Positions 59,085-64,000 of a stretch of 64,000 nucleotides of DNA are shown one piece after another. How positions within the stretch are numbered: position 1 is the first letter of the stretch; each line of letters opens with the position of its first letter. This stretch comes from Acidilobus saccharovorans 345-15. GTDB lineage: Archaea > Thermoproteota > Thermoprotei_A > Sulfolobales > Acidilobaceae. The notes below the pieces were generated by a model. That model saw only the letters and a program-made list of their open reading frames with translations. It ran no database searches and was not told where the DNA came from. Location: positions 868,001 to 932,000 of the forward strand of contig NC_014374.1 in the NCBI RefSeq assembly GCF_000144915.1, in the 5' to 3' direction. A program made the position numbers and the translations under genes.

Positions 59085-60213
59085 TAATTCTTGAAAGCCG
59101 CGTCAGGAGCCTCGCGCCCTTGGCTGTGACTAAGACCATGTCCTCCACTCTGACCCCGTAGACCCCTGGGATATAGAATCCTGGCTCCACGGTCACCACC
59201 ATGTTCTTCTCAAGCACGTCTGTTGACGCCGGGGCCAAGTAGGGCACCTCGTGAACCTCCACCCCAACGCCGTGGCCAAGCCCGTGGTTGTAGAACTTGT
59301 CCAGGCCCTCCTTGGCGAGCACCCTGCGTGAAGCCAGATCAGGGCTCCTGGCCTCGACCCCTGGGGCTATCTGATCTACAGCAGCTGCCTGGGCCTCCGC
59401 GACAAGCTCAATGAGCCTCTTATACTCAGCCCCTCCCTCCCCGTGCCACATGCTTCTAGTCGTGTCACTGGCGTAGCCATACATGTCTGCGCCGAAGTCT
59501 ATCAGCACGGGGCCAGGCTTCTGGAGCCTGACGGGCGTCGGCGTGTGGTGCGGCAGCGCTGTATGGTCATAGAATGCCACAATTGTCGGAAATGACTCGC
59601 CCCAGGCGCCCTGCCTCATCAATGACGAGTAGAAGGCGGCCTCGACCTCGCTCTCTGACGGGCTGGAGTCCAGCAGCTCTATGGCCTCCCTGAAGGCCTG
59701 CTCTGCCGCGGCTATTGAGTCAAGTATCGCCTGCACCTCCCAATCGTCCTTTATGGCTCTCACCTTAGCTATTGAGCTGCTCAAGTCCCTTGCCTGAAGC
59801 TGCTGGGCTACGTTGAGAGAGGCGTAGTCAGCCCACTGAAGGTCAGCCCCTATTGACTTAACATTGCAGTTTCCTAGGACCTGTTTGACAGCGTCTGTGA
59901 GCCCTCCGCTTATTAGGTCGCTCTGGGGCACCATTGCCATGCCTACTGAGGCCTCGCCCGACCTTCTGTAGAATGCCTTGACTGCCACGTCCTTAGGCGA
60001 CATCGATGAGACCCTGTTATAGTCAAGGACCGAGGTGAGTATCACGTCGCCGCAGTCCCTAGTTATCAACATGGCTCCGGTGGGCTCCCTTATGCCCGTG
60101 GCGTACGTTATGTTTGGGGCCCCTAGGAGCAGCAGGGCGTCCACGGACTCCCTGTCGAGGAGGTCGCGAAGCTTCCTCCTGTTCAGATCCCACCTAGCCT
60201 CCAAACCACGCAC
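59077..60213 (-). CDS. pepQ: M24 aminopeptidase (Xaa-Pro dipeptidase type)
   Basis: A 378-aa metallopeptidase. The metal ligands show as LIDFGADMYGYASDTTR (two Asp), GLGHGVGVEVHE (His), VTVEPGFYIPG (Glu) and VRVEDMVLV (Glu). The N-terminal creatinase-like domain (DALLLLGAPNITYATGIREP) is present. It cleaves the bond before Pro in short peptides. The assignment as dipeptidase rather than aminopeptidase is tentative. Confidence 0.88.
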   Translation of the reverse strand: MRGLEARWDLNRRKLRDLLDRESVDALLLLGAPNITYATGIREPTGAMLITRDCGDVILTSVLDYNRVSSMSPKDVAVKAFYRRSGEASVGMAMVPQSDLISGGLTDAVKQVLGNCNVKSIGADLQWADYASLNVAQQLQARDLSSSIAKVRAIKDDWEVQAILDSIAAAEQAFREAIELLDSSPSESEVEAAFYSSLMRQGAWGESFPTIVAFYDHTALPHHTPTPVRLQKPGPVLIDFGADMYGYASDTTRSMWHGEGGAEYKRLIELVAEAQAAAVDQIAPGVEARSPDLASRRVLAKEGLDKFYNHGLGHGVGVEVHEVPYLAPASTDVLEKNMVVTVEPGFYIPGVYGVRVEDMVLVTAKGARLLTRLSRIIS

Positions 60214-60259
60214 CGAGGACTTGCGGCCGGGCCGCCAAAATAAACGCTGGCCCTATCGC

Positions 60260-60448
60260 TCACACTATCCTTACCCTGTTCACCTTCTTGTTCTGCCACG
60301 AGTACCTCCTCATCCTCTTGCTCCTGCCGAAGCCGCAGGCGGCGCAGTAGCCCTTAGCTACGTTAAACGCCCTCCTCCCGCACCTCCTGCACACTATGTG
60401 CGTGTACCCCCTTCCCATCTTGCCAAACGAGGCCGTTCCCTTGACCAC
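60260..60448 (-). CDS. rpl37e: 50S ribosomal protein L37e
   Basis: A small zinc-binding ribosomal protein. [20 protein letters not shown] and [20 protein letters not shown] contain the four zinc Cys. I prefer GTG 60448 (MVKGTASFG): AAGGTGA lies 8 bases upstream of it, whereas it would abut TTG 60454. It follows Lsm by about 10 bases in an operon, a common archaeal pairing. Confidence 0.93.
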   Translation of the reverse strand: MVKGTASFGKMGRGYTHIVCRRCGRRAFNVAKGYCAACGFGRSKRMRRYSWQNKKVNRVRIV

Positions 60449-60462
60449 TGCCAATCACCTTT

Positions 60463-60705
<243 letters not shown>

Positions 60706-60840
60706 TCACCTGCAGTGGCTGGGCCCCAAGGAGTTAAAAGCGTGCGTGAGGTTATGTGATATAAGGGCGGTCGACCTCCATTATAAGGAGGGCTTTCCAA
60801 CAACCCTTATTTTAACCCGCCCTAGATACAGGGAACTGAA

Positions 60841-60916
60841 GGGCCCGTAGCCCAGCCAGGATCAGGGCGCCAGCCTGCGGAGCTGGAGGTCCCGGGTTCA
60901 AGTCCCGGCGGGCCCG
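60841..60916 (+). tRNA. tRNA-Arg (anticodon GCG)
   Basis: Acceptor GGGCCCG pairs with CGGGCCC; the anticodon arm CCAGC-CTGCGGA-GCTGG carries GCG; the T arm is CCGGG-TTCAAGT-CCCGG. Discriminator G. No intron, no encoded CCA. TTATTTTAAC about 30 bases upstream is the likely TATA box. Confidence 0.94.
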
Positions 60917-60929
60917 TAGCCCGCTTAAA

Positions 60930-63104
60930 CTAGGCCGCGAACCTGTCAAGGCCTACGCCCTCGTGGCCTCTTCCCTTGATTGAGGCGGCCTCCTCCTTCC
61001 TCCCGAAGAACTCAAGTATAGAGGCCACGGTCGCGGGGCCTATGCCTGGAATCCTCAACAGCTCCTGAGGGCTTGCGGTTGCCAGGGACTCGAGGGTCTT
61101 GAAGCCGGCGTTATAGAGCCTCCTAGCCCTGACCCTCCCGACGCCGGGTATCTCCACGAGCTGCAGCAGCTCGGGCTTGACGCCCTCCTCTATGCGCTTT
61201 GACAGAAGCCTCAGCTTCTCTGAGACCTCCTCAGGGAGCCCTGCCGCGGGGGCCACCTCGGCCAGAGAGCTGGCTATCCACTTCGCCGTGTCGATTATCG
61301 AGGCGACGTCGCCTGGACCAACATCATAGGTCTCAGCAATTTTGTCGTCTGGAACCTCCTCTATCCAGTCGAGGAGGGCCAGAGTGGTCTTGAGAGCTGC
61401 CACGCTGTCCGGGTCGTCCCAGTCAACTATGTCTATTAAGGTTGGCACCCTGTCCACCGCCATGTCCATTATCTTCTCGCTCTCGGAGCTCCTGACGGGC
61501 AGCAGGTTCATGTCAGGCATGGAGGAGATTATATAGATGAGGCCCTCGGTTGTGAACTTGCCGTTGAACCTCTTTGCAAGCTTAACTAGCTTGGGCACGC
61601 TCGCTGGGTCGAGGTAAGTCCTTGAGACCACGTAGCCCAGGTGAGTAGCCTTAAGCTTCCCGTTAGTTTCCTCTACGAGGCCCCAGGCTACTAGGTCGTC
61701 AAGCGATATCCTGAGGATCTGGCTCAGCTTCTCCTCACCCCTCTGCACGTAGTAAAGGGTCTTCCTGTGCAGCTCCAGCAGCGACCCGAAGTCGTTGGCT
61801 ATGCCTGAGGCCACGGCACCAAGGGCTGAGTGCCTGACCCCCCTGACACCGTAAAGCCTGCTCTCGAGCCTCTCCGGCTTAGCCTTTATGTACTCCTCCA
61901 TGAGCTCCCTGACGCTCCTTGGCCTTGAGGCCACTATGATTGCCTCGCCGTAGGGGTCAAGGCCTGGCCTGCCCGCCCTGCCGGCGAACTGCTTATACTC
62001 AAAGACCTTTATGTCGCGTGGAACGCCGTAACTTTCGTCATACCTCTCCACCTCAGCAATGACCACCCTCCTGGCGGGGAGGTTAACCCCGGCCGCCAGC
62101 GTCGGCGTGGCAAATATGGCAGCTAAGGCCCCGTCCCTGAACGCGTCCTCTATTAAAGTCCTCTGCTCATTTGAAAGCCCGGCATGATGATATGAGACCC
62201 CCGACATTATGAGCTCCGCTATCTCCTCCCTGAGGAGCCTGGGACCCTCCGTCGCCAGTATCTTAGCGGCATACTCCCTGGCCTTTCCCTGGTTGAACTT
62301 GAGGAGGTTCCTTGGAAGCCTGGCGGCCATCTTGGCCAGCTGGACGGCCCTTCTCCTTGACTGGACGAAGACGAGCGTCTGGCCGCCCTGCCTGCTCTCG
62401 TCAACCACAAGGTTTATGCTGGGGTTGGCGCTCACCTCCTCCACCTTCCTCTTACTGCCATCTGAAAAGTGTATGACGCCGTCCTTGTAGACTCCCTCGC
62501 TCAGGGGCACCGGCCTCCAGTTACACTTCACCAGCTTAGCCCCTATCCAGTTGGCTATCTCGTCGACATTTGATACCGTGGCGCTCAGCGCCACGACCTG
62601 GACACCCCTTGACCTATAGAGGACCTTGGAGAGGAGGGTCTCGATTATCGGCCCCCTCTTTTCATCATCCACATAGTGTATCTCATCAACAACTAGCGAG
62701 CCCATCTTATCAATAATGGAGGGGCTGTTCCTTATGATGGAGTCCAGCTTCTCGTAGGTGGTTATTATAACGTCGTTCCTGTTTACAATAATCTCGTCGT
62801 TCACGTTTAAGTCCCCTATGCTTATGCCCACCTTAAGGTTCAGCTTCGTGAGGGCCTCCCTGAACTCCCTGTACTTCTCAGTAGCTATGCTCCTCAGGGG
62901 CGCGGTGTAGAAGGACTTCGCGCCCTTTAGGGCCGCGGAGGCCAGGGCCACCATAGCTATGAAGGTCTTCCCCGAGGCCGTGGGTGATGAGACCAGGAGG
63001 CTCCGGCCGTCCTCAACGCCTGCCTCAATGGCAGCCCTCTGTGGTGGGTAGAGCTCCTTGTAGCCCAGTATTTGCATCAGCCTCTCGGCGACCTTTGCTG
63101 ACAA
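60930..63104 (-). CDS. hel308: Hel308/Hjm DNA helicase
   Basis: A 724-aa Ski2-like helicase that unwinds lagging strands at stalled forks. Walker A LVSSPTASGKTFIAM, motif II VVDEIHYVDD, motif III LSATVSN, motif IV region TLVFVQSRR, then SYHHAGLS, LAAGVNLPARRV and QFAGRAGRPG. The C-terminal ratchet domain and a helix-hairpin-helix pair (VEIPGVGRVRARRLYNAG, RIPGIGPATVASIL) are present. MCM follows upstream on the same strand, with 11 bases between. Confidence 0.95.
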   Translation of the reverse strand: MSAKVAERLMQILGYKELYPPQRAAIEAGVEDGRSLLVSSPTASGKTFIAMVALASAALKGAKSFYTAPLRSIATEKYREFREALTKLNLKVGISIGDLNVNDEIIVNRNDVIITTYEKLDSIIRNSPSIIDKMGSLVVDEIHYVDDEKRGPIIETLLSKVLYRSRGVQVVALSATVSNVDEIANWIGAKLVKCNWRPVPLSEGVYKDGVIHFSDGSKRKVEEVSANPSINLVVDESRQGGQTLVFVQSRRRAVQLAKMAARLPRNLLKFNQGKAREYAAKILATEGPRLLREEIAELIMSGVSYHHAGLSNEQRTLIEDAFRDGALAAIFATPTLAAGVNLPARRVVIAEVERYDESYGVPRDIKVFEYKQFAGRAGRPGLDPYGEAIIVASRPRSVRELMEEYIKAKPERLESRLYGVRGVRHSALGAVASGIANDFGSLLELHRKTLYYVQRGEEKLSQILRISLDDLVAWGLVEETNGKLKATHLGYVVSRTYLDPASVPKLVKLAKRFNGKFTTEGLIYIISSMPDMNLLPVRSSESEKIMDMAVDRVPTLIDIVDWDDPDSVAALKTTLALLDWIEEVPDDKIAETYDVGPGDVASIIDTAKWIASSLAEVAPAAGLPEEVSEKLRLLSKRIEEGVKPELLQLVEIPGVGRVRARRLYNAGFKTLESLATASPQELLRIPGIGPATVASILEFFGRKEEAASIKGRGHEGVGLDRFAA

Positions 63105-63115
63105 AGTCCCTCACG

Positions 63116-64000
63116 TTAAACCTCCTTGTAGCAGTTGGACCTAATTTCTGCTATCTGGCCCTGCCTGTTCATGGCCCTTATGGTCTCCTCGACCTTGTCT
63201 GGCGCGGCCTTCGTCTGCGACGTGACCTCCTTTATTATATCGTCGAGCTTAACGCAGGGCCTGCCGTCCTCCCTGAGCCTCTTTATGGTGTCAACTATGA
63301 CGGTCATGAGCTTCCTGGTGTGGAAGCTGGCGCCAGTCGCTATCATTGAGTAATCTATGAAGCCGGACTCCACGTCAAGGCCCACGCTGCCTAGGAACGA
63401 CAGCATAAGCCTCACGGCCTCCTCGGCATCCTCGGCGTCTACCCTGTCCTTGAGCGCCATCCTGGCATGGGCCTCCGAGAGCCTCACGAGGGCCTCAAGC
63501 TGCCTTGCAGTGACCGGCACGGGCGTCTGGCCCTCGTTGCCGTACTTTGAGGCGGAGGACCTCATCGTGACGAAGAACGACTCTATTATAGACTTTGCCT
63601 CCTCGGTCAGCTTAGGCCTTGAGTACCTCTTGGCGTATATTATGTACTTCTTAAGTAGCTGCGGGTCTATCTCAGGCACATACTTGGAATAGTCGCTGTG
63701 AACGTCCAGTATGTACCTCGCCAGCCTCCTGTCATGCTCCATGGCCATAACGTCCTTTACTACAAATATCAGGTCGAACCTTGAGAGCACGGTGGGCGGC
63801 AGGTTGACGTTGTCTATGAAGCTCCTCTGGGGATCGTAAAGCCCATACTTGGGGTTGCCAGCTGCAAGGACGGCGGCCCTGGCGTTTAGCCTGGCCACTA
63901 TGCCTGCCTTTGATATGCTCACCGACTGCTGCTCCATGGCCTCATGTATCGAGGCCCTGTCCTCAGGCCTCATCTTATCAAACTCGTCTATCACGGCAAG
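63116..64000 (-). CDS. mcm: MCM replicative helicase, C-terminal part (cut by the window edge)
   Basis: The visible 295 codons start inside the AAA+ core: AVIDEFDKMRPEDRASIHEAM (Walker B), SISKAGIVARLNARAAVLAAGNP (sensor 1), LPPTVLSRFDLIFVV (arginine finger) and the ARQLEALVRLSEAHARM sensor 2 region. A C-terminal winged helix (FHTRKLMTVIVDTIKRL) closes the protein. The upstream part, with Walker A, lies beyond 64000. The nominal ATG at 63994 is internal, since the frame is open to the edge. Confidence 0.95.
   Translation of the reverse strand, partial: LAVIDEFDKMRPEDRASIHEAMEQQSVSISKAGIVARLNARAAVLAAGNPKYGLYDPQRSFIDNVNLPPTVLSRFDLIFVVKDVMAMEHDRRLARYILDVHSDYSKYVPEIDPQLLKKYIIYAKRYSRPKLTEEAKSIIESFFVTMRSSASKYGNEGQTPVPVTARQLEALVRLSEAHARMALKDRVDAEDAEEAVRLMLSFLGSVGLDVESGFIDYSMIATGASFHTRKLMTVIVDTIKRLREDGRPCVKLDDIIKEVTSQTKAAPDKVEETIRAMNRQGQIAEIRSNCYKEV

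Overview
This window looks like part of a thermophilic crenarchaeal chromosome (Thermoproteota), and its gene content and high GC would suit an Acidilobus-like member of the Acidilobales. The genus is an inference. The archaeal assignment rests on what is encoded: RNA polymerase subunit Rpo8, MCM, Hel308, Hjc, XPB with its partner Bax1, an Sm-like protein, L37e, a DoxD/DoxA pair, archaeal-type GAPDH, isopentenyl phosphate kinase and a class III (pilin-type) signal peptide. Many genes start with GTG or TTG about 25 bases downstream of a TATA box, which implies leaderless mRNAs. Genes are packed tightly on both strands. I see no insertion sequence, CRISPR array or prophage.

Layout. 1-4.8 kb: purine cluster (guaB, guaA, adenine deaminase), minus strand. 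5.1-7.1 kb: a beta-helix cell-surface protein split by a frameshift. 7.2-11.2 kb: a NicO-like membrane transporter, tRNA-Thr, a Cys/Met PLP enzyme and small proteins. 11.4-14.4 kb: an MFS transporter and a two-gene ABC exporter. 14.5-20.3 kb: citrate synthase, Hjc, a second MFS transporter and a two-subunit 2-oxoacid:ferredoxin oxidoreductase. 20.4-26.3 kb: a DsrE-like protein, an amino acid permease, ROK sugar kinase, purine-type phosphoribosyltransferase, pyruvate kinase and a nucleotidyltransferase-fold protein. 26.4-28.8 kb: tRNA-Ser, tRNA-Pro, the doxDA pair and a secreted protein. 28.8-33.6 kb: family 4 uracil-DNA glycosylase, a secreted Lon-like (S16) protease, an HTH regulator and a metallo-beta-lactamase-fold protein. 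33.7-36.6 kb: pgk-gap operon and a type IV pilin-like protein. 36.7-42.9 kb: a CitG-like/phosphatase/family 5 UDG operon, a secreted Thr-rich protein, MalQ, DsrE2-like protein and a phosphoesterase. 43-47.2 kb: tRNA-Val, an MFS drug exporter and a MEMO-X-IPK isoprenoid cluster. 47.2-51.1 kb: Bax1-XPB and a saccharopine dehydrogenase-like protein. 51.4-58 kb: a Kef-type antiporter, stomatin/NfeD genes, Rieske protein, Rpo8, a PUA protein and a membrane protein. 58-64 kb: TtuA-like tRNA thiolase, an M24 peptidase, L37e, Lsm, tRNA-Arg, Hel308 and the 3' part of MCM.

Together the genes cover central carbon metabolism (glucan rearrangement, sugar phosphorylation, lower glycolysis, pyruvate and 2-oxoacid oxidation, citrate entry), purine salvage and interconversion, DNA repair and replication (two UDG families, XPB/Bax1, Hjc, Hel308, MCM) and sulfur chemistry (DoxDA, two DsrE-fold proteins).

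I did not find a clearly new multi-gene system. The most unusual signals are these: an NfeD protease whose expected catalytic lysine position holds glutamate; a frameshifted surface beta-helix protein; paired TGTGCACA palindromes 32 bp apart around a transporter promoter; a perfect 9-bp hairpin abutting tRNA-Thr; two genes whose conserved N-termini lie upstream of any normal start codon; a 15-bp direct repeat next to a 12-bp hairpin before the Rieske gene; and an unrecognised protein between MEMO and isopentenyl phosphate kinase.
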